Shown here in pieces: positions 9,046 through 17,170 of a DNA stretch of 64,000 nt; positions within the stretch are counted from its first letter, which is position 1; the number at the start of each line of letters is the position of its first letter. The DNA lies in contig NZ_CP099391.1 in the NCBI RefSeq assembly GCF_023913515.1, positions 2,728,001 through 2,792,000 on the forward strand, given 5' to 3'. The position numbers and the translations under genes are program-made. The stretch is from Natronococcus sp. CG52. Its GTDB lineage: Archaea > Halobacteriota > Halobacteria > Halobacteriales > Natrialbaceae. The notes below the pieces were generated by a model. The model was not told where the DNA came from, ran no database searches, and saw only the letters and a list, made by a program, of their open reading frames with translations.

Positions 9046-10014
9046 ATGGATATCGGCGTTCACACCCCGCCGCTCGCGGACGAATCGCTCGAGGGCGCAC
9101 TCGCATACCTCTCCGATATCGGCGTCGACGCGATCGAACCCGGCGTCGGCGGCTATCCCGGCGACGACCACCTCGTCCGGGAGGAGTACGTAGACGACGA
9201 GGACGCGCAGGCCGAACTCGAGGAACTGCTCGGCGAGTTCGATATGCGGATCAGCGCGCTCGCGACGCACAACAATCCGCTGCATCCGGACGACGAACAG
9301 GCCGAGGAGGCCGACACCGAACTCCGCGAGGCGATCGAACTCGCCGACCAGCTGGACGTGAACACCGTGACCTGCTTCTCCGGGCTTCCGGCGGGCGGCC
9401 CCGAGGACGAGGTCCCGAACTGGATCACCGCTCCCTGGCCGACCGAACACGCCGACGCCCACGAGTACCAGTGGGAGGTCGCCACCGACTACTGGTCGGA
9501 CCTCGCGGGGTTCGCCGACGACCGCGGCGTCGACCTCGCGATCGAGATGCACCCGAACATGCTGGTCTACGAGCCCCACGGGATGGCTCGCCTGCGCGAG
9601 GAGACGAACGAGCGCGTCGGCGCGAACTTCGACCCCTCGCACCTCTACTGGCAGGATATCTCGATCACCGACGCGATCCGCTACCTCGGCGAGCGCGACG
9701 CGATCCACCACTTCCACGCCAAGGACACGAAGGTCTACGAGGAGCAGGCCCGCGAGAAGGGCGTCCTCGACACGACGGCCTACGACGACGAGGAGAACCG
9801 CTCCTGGCTGTTCCGGTCGGTCGGGTACGGCCACGGCGAGGGCCACTGGAAGGACATCGTCTCGACGCTGCGGATGGTCGGCTACGACGGCGCGCTGAGC
9901 ATCGAACACGAGGACTCGCTGACGAGTTCCCGCGAGGGGCTCGAGAAGGCGGTCGAACTGCTCGAGCGCGCGGTGTTCCGCGAACAGCCCGGCGAGGCCT
10001 ACTGGGCCGAGTAA
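9046..10014 (+). CDS. Sugar phosphate isomerase/epimerase (xylose isomerase-like TIM barrel)
   Basis: A 322-residue TIM-barrel protein of the AP endonuclease family 2/xylose isomerase-like superfamily (IolE/IolI-like). Metal-binding positions are visible in order: Glu in LAIEMHPN, Asp and His in NFDPSHLYW, His in HFHAKDTK and Glu in LSIEHED. Such enzymes isomerise, epimerise or dehydrate sugars and inositol derivatives using a divalent metal. The neighbouring ABC importer and Gfo/Idh dehydrogenase suggest a joint sugar or polyol pathway. The reaction is not determinable from sequence alone. Confidence 0.85.
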   Translation: MDIGVHTPPLADESLEGALAYLSDIGVDAIEPGVGGYPGDDHLVREEYVDDEDAQAELEELLGEFDMRISALATHNNPLHPDDEQAEEADTELREAIELADQLDVNTVTCFSGLPAGGPEDEVPNWITAPWPTEHADAHEYQWEVATDYWSDLAGFADDRGVDLAIEMHPNMLVYEPHGMARLREETNERVGANFDPSHLYWQDISITDAIRYLGERDAIHHFHAKDTKVYEEQAREKGVLDTTAYDDEENRSWLFRSVGYGHGEGHWKDIVSTLRMVGYDGALSIEHEDSLTSSREGLEKAVELLERAVFREQPGEAYWAE

Positions 10015-10083
10015 GCGTTTCCGCCCCTCGATCATCGATTTTCGGCACTTTTCGATAGACGACTCCTGGTCTCGGGAGGAGAC

Positions 10084-10145
10084 GCCGCTGCTGACGGTTC
10101 GAACGTAGCATCCGTGAGCGACCGGAGGGAGCGAGCGGCTTTTTT
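10084..10145 (+). terminator. Possible hairpin and T-run terminator
   Basis: GCCGCT at 10084-10089 can pair with AGCGGC at 10134-10139, which is followed by TTTTTT at 10140-10145. It lies about 70 bases after the isomerase stop on the plus strand and just before the end of the convergent MFS gene. The loop is long, so the call is weak. Confidence 0.3.
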
Positions 10146-10151
10146 ATCGAA

Positions 10152-11348
10152 TTAGTAATCGATCGAGACGAACACGACGAGGAGGACCGCGCCGGCAAGA
10201 ACGGCGAGCCCGAGAAACGCCTCGTCGAAGTACCCTCGGTCGGCGACCGCTCCGAAAAGGACCGGACTCAACGCGCCGAGCGCGATGTAGACCGTCCGAA
10301 GGGCACCCAGGTTCGTTCCTTGGGTCCCGTCCGGAAGTCGCTGGGTGAGATCGGAGATCACGATCGTCTCGAATCCCAGGAGAGTACTCGCGAACGCGGT
10401 CAGGAGGACGAACAGCCATATCTCGCCGACGTACGGGAGAACGACGAGCGCCAGACCGGCTGCACTCATGATCACTAGCAGCGGAACTCGGACGCCGACG
10501 CTGTCGTAGGCGCGGCCGGCGATCGGCTTCATCAGGATTCCGAGCGCAAAAAAGAAGCCAAAGAGTACGGTCGACACCTGCGCCGAGAACTCCTTCACAT
10601 CGATCAGATACGTCGGGTAGAATCCCATGAACGACTGAATGATCACGCCCCACAACACGAGTAACGCGGTTCCTCGGAGGACGGCCGGATGAGACAACGT
10701 CGGGACGACGTCGCCGAGTTCGAGGTACTCGCGCAGCGGTGTCGCTGTAGCGGGTCGTCTCGGAAGCGTCGCCCAGAGACCGACCGCAGCAACGAGGAAG
10801 AGCGGGACGGCGAACCCGAAGCCGTACTGCCAGCCTATCACGACCGCGATGAACCCGGCGGCGGGCGGCATCACCGCGTTTCCGACGTCGCCGGCGGCCA
10901 TCGTCGCGCCCGTCGCCGTACCGAGTTGCTCGGGATAGATCTTGTCCAGTATCGTGAACCGCGAGACGCCGTACAGGGCCGTTCCCACGCCGAACAGGGC
11001 CGTCGCCAGGAACAGGACGATCGGCGAGTCCGCGACGACGACGAGCGCGAGCATCGTCGCTGCGAGGAGGGAACTGGCGATCAACAGCGGGCGCTCCCCG
11101 GCCCAGTCGGCGAGGATTCCGCCGGGAAGCTGCCCGAACGCGTACGCGATCCAGAGAACCGTCAGGAGGAGCCCGGCGGTCGTGAGCGTGAGGCCGTACG
11201 CATCGCTGATGTGCGGCAGTAACGCCGGGTAGATCATCCGGACGCTGATCGACAGAAACCAGCCGAAGGCGACGGCGAGGAGTATCTTCCCGCGCCCGCC
11301 GCTCGAGAGGTCCGAAATCACTCGTTTCGCAGCCGAAATGTAGCGCAC
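10152..11348 (-). CDS. MFS transporter
   Basis: A 398-residue major facilitator superfamily permease with about 12 transmembrane helices in two halves. The loop between helices 2 and 3 carries the MFS motif as GGILADWAGERP. No periplasmic domain is present. It is convergent with the isomerase and divergent from the Gfo/Idh oxidoreductase. A sugar acid or metabolite antiporter role would suit the context, but the substrate is unknown. A TATA-like CTATAAAG on the minus strand at about 11397-11404 lies about 50 bases upstream. Confidence 0.87.
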   Translation of the reverse strand: MRYISAAKRVISDLSSGGRGKILLAVAFGWFLSISVRMIYPALLPHISDAYGLTLTTAGLLLTVLWIAYAFGQLPGGILADWAGERPLLIASSLLAATMLALVVVADSPIVLFLATALFGVGTALYGVSRFTILDKIYPEQLGTATGATMAAGDVGNAVMPPAAGFIAVVIGWQYGFGFAVPLFLVAAVGLWATLPRRPATATPLREYLELGDVVPTLSHPAVLRGTALLVLWGVIIQSFMGFYPTYLIDVKEFSAQVSTVLFGFFFALGILMKPIAGRAYDSVGVRVPLLVIMSAAGLALVVLPYVGEIWLFVLLTAFASTLLGFETIVISDLTQRLPDGTQGTNLGALRTVYIALGALSPVLFGAVADRGYFDEAFLGLAVLAGAVLLVVFVSIDY

Positions 11349-11626
11349 GGACAGTGAGCGTCACCTACCTGTTCGTTCTCGGTCGCGCTCTTCAGTCTTT
11401 ATAGAGACGGGCTGGCGAGTCCCCGACCGAAGCACGAGTACGTTCGTACCCGTACGTGGCCGGAGAGATCGAGTGCTTTCAGTACAGTCGTAACACTCAG
11501 CAACTGTTTCAGTAAAAAGTGGAACTTGTTCTCACAACGGCAGCGTGAGCAGATCGTCCTCTCGTCAAACAGCAAAGAATCCCCGAGACAAAAAGCACTA
11601 ACTACATCTGTGGTGAACGATCGCGT
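11349..11626. promoter_or_regulatory. Divergent promoter region of MFS and Gfo/Idh genes
   Basis: This 278-base gap has no gene. It holds the minus-strand TATA-like box at about 11397-11404 and a short palindrome GTACGTTCGTAC at 11438-11449, followed by a further GTACG at 11452-11456. These could be operator sites for a regulator controlling both genes. The right half is AT-richer, as expected for the plus-strand promoter. Confidence 0.4.
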
Positions 11627-12748
11627 ATGACCCTCGAAGTCGGCGTACTCGGCTATCGGTTCATGGGGAAAGCCCACGCGAACGCACTGGCGCGGCTGCC
11701 GATGTTCTTCCCGGACGCTCCGGACGTCGAGCGCAGCGTTCTCGTCGGTCGCGACGAGGAGGCGCTCGGCGAGGCGGCCGACCGGCTCGGCTTCGCGGAG
11801 ATCGCGACGGACTGGCGCGACGTCGTCGACGACGTCGACGTCTTCTACAATCTCGGTCCGAACCACGTCCACGCCGACCCCTCGATCGCCGCCCTCGAGG
11901 CCGGCACGCCCGTCTTCTGCGAGAAACCGCTCGCACCCATGCTCGAGGAGGCCGAGAAGATGACCGAGGCCGCGCGCGAGTCCGGCGTCCCCCACGGCTG
12001 CGCCTTCAACTACCGGTTCGTCCCCGCGATCCGGTACGCGAAGCGCCTGCTCGAGGCTGGCGAACTCGGCGAGATCCGCCACGTCCGCGGCCGGTACCTC
12101 CAGGACTGGCTGGTCGACCCCGAAGCGCCGTGGGCCTGGCGCCTCGACGAGGAGCTGGCCGGTTCGGGCGTGCTCGGCGATCTGGGCGCTCACACGGTCG
12201 ATCTCGTTCGCTTCCTGGTCGGCGACGACGACCTCGCGGGCGACATTGAGCGCCTCAGCGGGCACCTCCGGACGTTCGTCGACGAACGCCCGGTCCCCGA
12301 TAGTGACGAGACCCGACCCGTGACCGTCGACGACGCCTACTCGGCCCAACTCGAGTTCGCAAACGGCGCGATGGGGACGCTCGAGGCCACTCGCTACGGA
12401 ACCGGGCACAAGAACGACCACACGATCGAGATCCAGGGCTCCGAGGGGAGTCTCCGGTTCTCGCTCGAGCGGCTGAACGAACTCGAGGTGTTCCGACGGG
12501 GCGAGAACCGCGGCTACGAGACGATTCTCGTTACGGACGAGGACGATCCGTACGTCGACCACTGGTGGCCGCCGGGCCACGTCCTCGGCTGGGAGCACAC
12601 GTTCGTCCACGAGAACTACGAGTTCCTTTCTGCGGTACACGAAGACGGCGAGTTCGCACCGAGCTTCGAGGACGGGCTGGCCGCCCAGCGCGTGCTCGCG
12701 GCGATCGAAGACAGCGACGAGCGCGGCGAGTGGGTTACGCCCGAGTAA
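11627..12748 (+). CDS. Gfo/Idh/MocA-family NAD(P)-dependent oxidoreductase
   Basis: A 373-residue dehydrogenase. The N-terminal Rossmann fold starts VGVLGYRFMGKAHANAL; the lysine of FCEKPLA near residue 103 is the conserved catalytic/cofactor lysine of the family. The C-terminal alpha/beta domain carries DLGAHTVDL, where Asp and His are the usual catalytic pair. Such enzymes oxidise sugars, inositols or amino sugars. The neighbouring isomerase and importer suggest oxidation of the imported compound. Length is normal. Confidence 0.9.
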   Translation: MTLEVGVLGYRFMGKAHANALARLPMFFPDAPDVERSVLVGRDEEALGEAADRLGFAEIATDWRDVVDDVDVFYNLGPNHVHADPSIAALEAGTPVFCEKPLAPMLEEAEKMTEAARESGVPHGCAFNYRFVPAIRYAKRLLEAGELGEIRHVRGRYLQDWLVDPEAPWAWRLDEELAGSGVLGDLGAHTVDLVRFLVGDDDLAGDIERLSGHLRTFVDERPVPDSDETRPVTVDDAYSAQLEFANGAMGTLEATRYGTGHKNDHTIEIQGSEGSLRFSLERLNELEVFRRGENRGYETILVTDEDDPYVDHWWPPGHVLGWEHTFVHENYEFLSAVHEDGEFAPSFEDGLAAQRVLAAIEDSDERGEWVTPE

Positions 12749-12821
12749 CGCTCGGCCCGTCTTCTACCCGACTGCCGTTCGGTCTGCCGTCCGTCCGGTT
12801 CTGACGGTTCGGTTCGTATCG

Positions 12822-12971
12822 CCTCTCGAACTCGTGCTCACGCTACACGTCGCGTAGTACTCAGAGGAATCGTACGTCGACCTCCACGAGACCGTGACTC
12901 GAGACGTCCTTCGAGTGCTGAACGGCGAGCAGCCCGAGAACCCGGTCAACGAGGACGTCCTCTCGAGTTGA
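12822..12971 (+). pseudogene. C-terminal relic of a D-2-hydroxyacid dehydrogenase
   Basis: Reading this frame gives a segment ending LVLTLHVA, a TAG stop, then YSEESYVDLHETVTRDVLR and VLNGEQPENPVNEDVLSS before a TGA at 12969. This closely matches the usual C-terminus of haloarchaeal D-isomer 2-hydroxyacid dehydrogenases (LTPHVA-x-YSEES, RVL-x-GE-x-PENPVN). The expected aromatic residue after HVA is replaced by the stop, and no upstream catalytic or Rossmann part is present. It is a decayed remnant behind the Gfo/Idh gene. The family match is from memory. Confidence 0.65.
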
Positions 12972-13070
12972 GCGTCGTCGGTCAGACTGCTTCCGGCTGC
13001 GTCCACGGACCGATGGTACGGCAAAAATGGGTGTCTCGAGCGCGCTCTTTTTCGAGCAAACGACCGGCGA

Positions 13071-13319
13071 TCACTCCGAATCGATCTTCGTGACCGTGTG
13101 GATTTCGTCGTAGCGGACGCTTCCCTCGTCGAGAGGCTGTTCGTCGAGTTCGAGGTAACCCGGCTCGACGCCAGTTACCGTTCCCGTGACGTCGAACGCG
13201 TCCTCCTCGGTCCGTTCCTGGTTACGGACCTCGACGACGTCGCCGATATCGACGTGTTCCTGAACGAGTTTCGTCGCTCGTTCCTCGTCGGCGTCCGGTG
13301 GAATCGTGAGTTGTGACAT
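13071..13319 (-). CDS. Conserved-type small acidic protein
   Basis: An 82-residue acidic soluble protein starting MSQLTIPPDADEERA. The central part (VVEVRNQERTEEDAFDVTGTVTGVE) looks like beta strands of a small barrel, ending in a DEIHTVTKI segment. No cysteine cluster or membrane segment is present. It is divergent from the HD-domain gene. I cannot assign a function. Confidence 0.6.
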   Translation of the reverse strand: MSQLTIPPDADEERATKLVQEHVDIGDVVEVRNQERTEEDAFDVTGTVTGVEPGYLELDEQPLDEGSVRYDEIHTVTKIDSE

Positions 13320-13440
13320 CGTACGTAACGCGGACGATATCCACGGCTAAAGTATTGCTGTCGTCATATCCAACGCGATCCCCGACTCGAGCGAACCGGG
13401 TGGACGACGGTTTTTGTACTTACCGGACAAAATACCGACA

Positions 13441-14673
13441 ATGAAGATCATCAAGGACAGCGTCCACGATCACATCCGGATCGACGGCGTCGCTCGAGCG
13501 CTGCTGGATACGCCGGAGGTACAGCGGCTTCGTCGAATTACGCAGCTCGGAACCGTCTCACTGGTCTACCCCTCAGCCAATCACACCCGGTTCGAACACA
13601 GCCTCGGCGTGTATCACCTCGCGTGCGAGGCGCTCGAACAGCTCGGCGTCGAGGGCCGGCAGGCCGAGCGGGTCCACGCCGCGGCGATGCTCCACGACGT
13701 CGGCCACGGTCCGTTCAGTCACAACCTCGAGTCGCTCACGTACCGGCGGACGGGTCGGTATCACGACGACGTTCACGACCTGCTGGCGAACGGGACGGTC
13801 GGGGAGGTGCTGCGCGAACACGACCTCGAGCCCGGGCGGGTCGCGGACCTGGTCGCCGGCGAGGGCCGATTCGGTCAGCTGGTGTCGGGCGAACTCGACG
13901 TCGACCGCATGGACTACCTGGTGCGCGACGCCCACCACACGGGGGTCCCCTACGGGACGATCGATCACGGCCGGCTGGTTCGAGAGCTCACGTTCACCGA
14001 CGGCGAACTCGTCCTCGCGGAGGGGAACGTCCAGACCGCGGAGAGCCTGCTCGTCGCGCGAGCGCTGATGAACCCGACGGTCTACAGCCACAGCGTCGCC
14101 CGGATCAGCAAGGCCATGCTCCGTCGCGCGGCCGAACGGCTGCTCGAGTCGCCCGACGCCGGCGTCGACGCCGAAACCCTCCAGCGGATGGACGACTACG
14201 ACCTGGTCGTGGCGCTGCGATCGTGCGAGCCGACGAGTGCGTTTTCCCGGCGACTGGACCAGCGCGACCTCTTCAAACGCGCGGTGTGGGCGGAGATCGA
14301 CGACGTCCCCGGCGGGATCATCGAGGCCGATCACGACGCCATCCGGGAGTTCGAACGCGACGTCGCCGACGAGGCGGGCGTCGACCCAGCACACGTGATC
14401 CTCGACGTTCCGGGCCGTCCTTCGATGACGGAGTCGACGAGTCGCGTGATGGTCAACGGCGACGTTCGGCGACTCGGCCAGCAGTCGCCGCTCGTCGAGG
14501 CGCTTCGGGCCGCCCAGTACTCCCAGTGGCGGCTCGGCGTGTACTCCCCGACCGAACTTCGCGAACGGATCGGACGGGCCGCCGTCGACGTGCTCGGACT
14601 CGATATCGACGGCGCGCTGGTGAGCGAAGTTCGGGACGGACTGGATACGACGCTGGATCAGTTCGTCGACTGA
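13441..14673 (+). CDS. HD-domain phosphohydrolase (dGTPase/SAMHD1-like)
   Basis: A 410-residue HD-superfamily protein. The metal-binding pattern is present: His53 in FEHSLGVYHL, His85-Asp86 in MLHDVGHGPFSH, and a downstream Asp in DVDRMDYL near residue 153-158. The N-terminal KDSVHDHIRIDG is typical of the COG1078 group, which hydrolyses dNTPs or other nucleotides. The start at 13441 was chosen because the family begins near this Met and a TTTTGTACTTACC promoter-like sequence overlaps the longer alternative start at 13414. Confidence 0.87.
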   Translation: MKIIKDSVHDHIRIDGVARALLDTPEVQRLRRITQLGTVSLVYPSANHTRFEHSLGVYHLACEALEQLGVEGRQAERVHAAAMLHDVGHGPFSHNLESLTYRRTGRYHDDVHDLLANGTVGEVLREHDLEPGRVADLVAGEGRFGQLVSGELDVDRMDYLVRDAHHTGVPYGTIDHGRLVRELTFTDGELVLAEGNVQTAESLLVARALMNPTVYSHSVARISKAMLRRAAERLLESPDAGVDAETLQRMDDYDLVVALRSCEPTSAFSRRLDQRDLFKRAVWAEIDDVPGGIIEADHDAIREFERDVADEAGVDPAHVILDVPGRPSMTESTSRVMVNGDVRRLGQQSPLVEALRAAQYSQWRLGVYSPTELRERIGRAAVDVLGLDIDGALVSEVRDGLDTTLDQFVD

Positions 14674-14732
14674 TCCGCTCTCTCGCAGACAAAACGCGAA
14701 CCGTTGAAGGGCCGCCCCGCGAACACACCAGT

Positions 14733-15755
14733 ATGGAACGAACGGGGACGATTCTCCGCGGGCGGGAACTCGAGCCCGTCGAGGGACGGATCGTGATCGA
14801 CGAGGAGGGGCGGATCGAAGCCATCGAAGAGGAGTCGGTCGAGAGTTCGGACATCATTCTGCCGGCGTTCGTCAACGCCCACACCCACATCGGCGACTCG
14901 ATCGCGAAGGAGGCCGGCGGCGGCCTCTCGCTCGAGGAACTGGTCGCCCCGCCGGACGGGCTGAAACACCGACTCCTGCGCGAATCCTCTCGAGAGGAAC
15001 TCGAGAGCGCGATGCGTCGGTCCCTGCGGTTCATGCAGCGAGGGGGGACCGCCGTCTGCCTCGACTTTCGCGAGGGCGGCGTCGAGGGCGTTCGCATGCT
15101 CGAGGCGGCAGTCGAGGGGCTCGAGATCGACGCGCTGTCGTTCGCTCGCGGATCGGTCGACGCGATGGAAGCCGGCGACGGGTTCGGTGCGAGCGGCGCA
15201 AACGACGCCGATTTCGACAGCGAGCGCGCCGCGACGCGGACGGCCGGGAAGCCGTTCGGCATTCACGCCGGCGAGGCCGACGCGAGCGACCTCAACGCCG
15301 CGCTCGATCTCGACCCCGACTTTCTGGTCCACGTCGTCCACCCCGAGCCGATCCACCTCGACCGGATCGGGGACAGCGAGATCCCGATCGTGGTCTGTCC
15401 GCGCTCGAACCTCGTGACGGACGTCGGCTTCCCGCCCGTCTCCGAACTCGACGAGCGGACGACGCTCGCGCTGGGAACCGACAACGTGATGCTCAACTCG
15501 CCGTCGATGTTTCGGGAGATGGAGTTCCTCGCGAAATGTTCCGACCTCCCGGCCGAGACGATCCTCCGGATGGCGACGATCAACGGCGCCGAGGTGGCCG
15601 ACCTGGAGTACGGCCCGCTCGAGTCGGGGCGGACCGCCCGCTTCGCGGTACTGGACGGCGACTCGGACAACCTCGCCGGCGCACGGGATCCCGTGCGGGC
15701 CGTCGTTCGACGCGCCGGCGTCGACGACGTCACGGGTGTCGTGCTCGAGCCCTGA
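14733..15755 (+). CDS. Amidohydrolase-family metal-dependent hydrolase
   Basis: A 340-residue amidohydrolase (COG0402-like, cytosine/guanine-deaminase superfamily). The N-terminal metal motif NAHTHIGDS is at residues 49-57, followed by FGIHAGEA, VHVVHPEPIHL and the late aspartate in ALGTDNVML, in the correct order for a metal TIM-barrel hydrolase. Typical substrates are cyclic amides or aminated purines and pyrimidines. It follows the HD protein by about 60 bases on the same strand, and both could act on nucleotides or bases, but the link is inferred. Confidence 0.85.
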   Translation: MERTGTILRGRELEPVEGRIVIDEEGRIEAIEEESVESSDIILPAFVNAHTHIGDSIAKEAGGGLSLEELVAPPDGLKHRLLRESSREELESAMRRSLRFMQRGGTAVCLDFREGGVEGVRMLEAAVEGLEIDALSFARGSVDAMEAGDGFGASGANDADFDSERAATRTAGKPFGIHAGEADASDLNAALDLDPDFLVHVVHPEPIHLDRIGDSEIPIVVCPRSNLVTDVGFPPVSELDERTTLALGTDNVMLNSPSMFREMEFLAKCSDLPAETILRMATINGAEVADLEYGPLESGRTARFAVLDGDSDNLAGARDPVRAVVRRAGVDDVTGVVLEP

Positions 15756-15944
15756 CGTTCCCGCGGAGGTGGGACGGCTCCGACCTCTCGTACCGGTTTC
15801 GGACCGGACGTCGGCAGGAGCGCCGTGAGAACCGTTCGCTCCGTTCCGACGGGTGTGCAGAAACAGAGTGGAATAGATTATACACCCGCTAAGATGCCGA
15901 TTACCCCCTTTGTAGTAATTCCGTATCTCGAGTAAGGAACGGGT

Positions 15945-16793
15945 ATGACGAAGAGCGAGCGAACGCGACGACGAGTACTACAAGTTGGCGGAGGGACAAC
16001 TCTGGTGGGACTATCCGGCTGCGTCGGATTCCTCTCCGACTCGTCGGAGGGGGACGAGACCACGCCTTCCTCGCCGGGTGGTGCCGGCTCGGACGGAACG
16101 AACGACGGGAACGAATCGCTCGACGAAACCGATGCGAACGGGGACGAACCCGACGAAGTCGAAGAACTCGAGGAACCCGAAACGGACGACCTCGAGGAGC
16201 CGGGGGGTGCGCTCGCGGAGATCCCGATTCCGGAGGAACCGGATTCCACGTATCCGCTCGTGGGTAGCGGCGACGCGCCGGTGACGGTCCGACTGTTCGG
16301 GAACTGGAAGTGCCCGTACACCAACCGGTTTCTGCACGAGGAGTTCGACGCGTTCGTCGACGAGTACGTCCGCCCCGGCACGGTCGACCTCGAGGTTCAC
16401 GCCGTCGCCTACCGCGACGGGCGGGAGCTCTACGGAGAGGACGGGCCGCGAATGGCCCGTGCCGGTCTGGCGGTCTGGGAGCACGATCCCGAGCAGTTCT
16501 GGTCGTTCGTCGAGTACGTCCTCGTCAACGTCGGGGGGAGCGACTGGGCGACACCGGACCGTATCGAGGCCGTCGCACGCGAGGCGGGTGTCGACGACCC
16601 CGAACGGATCCGGGCTGCCGTCGAGGACGACGCGTACGAGGACCGAATCGAGAAGACGACTGAATACGTTCGCGAACTACCGGTGTCTCGCGTTCCGCGG
16701 ATCAGCGTCGAGGGCGAACCCTACTCGCCGAACGCTCACCGGGAGGAACTCGACGAGGCGATCGAGGAAGCCGTCGAGAACGCGACCGAGTAG
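15945..16793 (+). CDS. DsbA-like thioredoxin-fold Tat lipoprotein
   Basis: A 282-residue secreted lipoprotein. It begins with a Tat-like basic region (TRRRVLQVGGG) and a lipobox (GLSGC), then an acidic, Asp/Glu/Ser-rich linker of about 80 residues, then a thioredoxin-like DsbA domain (VTVRLFGNWKCPYTNRF). The active-site position reads C-P-Y-T rather than C-x-x-C, so only one cysteine is present there. The cis-Pro loop is visible as SRVPRI. This is related to DsbA/DSBA oxidoreductases and NhaA-linked thioredoxin domains. With one cysteine it may act in reduction or as a monothiol enzyme. Confidence 0.8.
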   Translation: MTKSERTRRRVLQVGGGTTLVGLSGCVGFLSDSSEGDETTPSSPGGAGSDGTNDGNESLDETDANGDEPDEVEELEEPETDDLEEPGGALAEIPIPEEPDSTYPLVGSGDAPVTVRLFGNWKCPYTNRFLHEEFDAFVDEYVRPGTVDLEVHAVAYRDGRELYGEDGPRMARAGLAVWEHDPEQFWSFVEYVLVNVGGSDWATPDRIEAVAREAGVDDPERIRAAVEDDAYEDRIEKTTEYVRELPVSRVPRISVEGEPYSPNAHREELDEAIEEAVENATE

Positions 16794-17170
16794 CCAATAT
16801 CACCCGGAGTCACCGGCTGTTCTCGCTCTCGGCCGGTCGAGCAGTATGCCAGCGAGAAACGAGCCGTCGCTGGACGAACTGGACCCCCCTCGAGGAGATC
16901 GGCTGCGACGTCTGTAGTATCTCCGAGATGGTCGTCGAGACGCGGGGAGACGCTCGAGAGTGCCGGTATCGACGTGGGTCGAATCTTTACCGACGGTGGG
17001 AATCCGATGCGGTCGACGAGGAGCGACGATCCTCGGCCACGCCTGTCGTCTGCCCTCGCGAATTTTTCAGGACAGGTGAAGAAACCAGATAGCGTGTATA
17101 TTTAACTGGCTTTCATATCTCTGGTCAACGGGTAACTGGATACTACGAAAAATGTAAGCTGTCGTTACAA
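16794..17170. promoter_or_regulatory. Intergenic region with promoter for the acidic secreted protein
   Basis: About 377 bases contain no intact gene. The left 200 bases have coding-like composition (for example LDELD and, in another frame, EEIGCDVCSISEMVV) broken by stops and frame changes; I could not match this to a family. The right end is AT-rich, with TATATTTA at 17097-17104, a good archaeal TATA box about 67-74 bases before the ATG at 17171. Confidence 0.4.

Noticed and set aside
16840-17040. A gene behind the DsbA-like lipoprotein
   Set aside because: Coding-like fragments occur in different frames with stops between, and no family could be recognised, so only the region is described.
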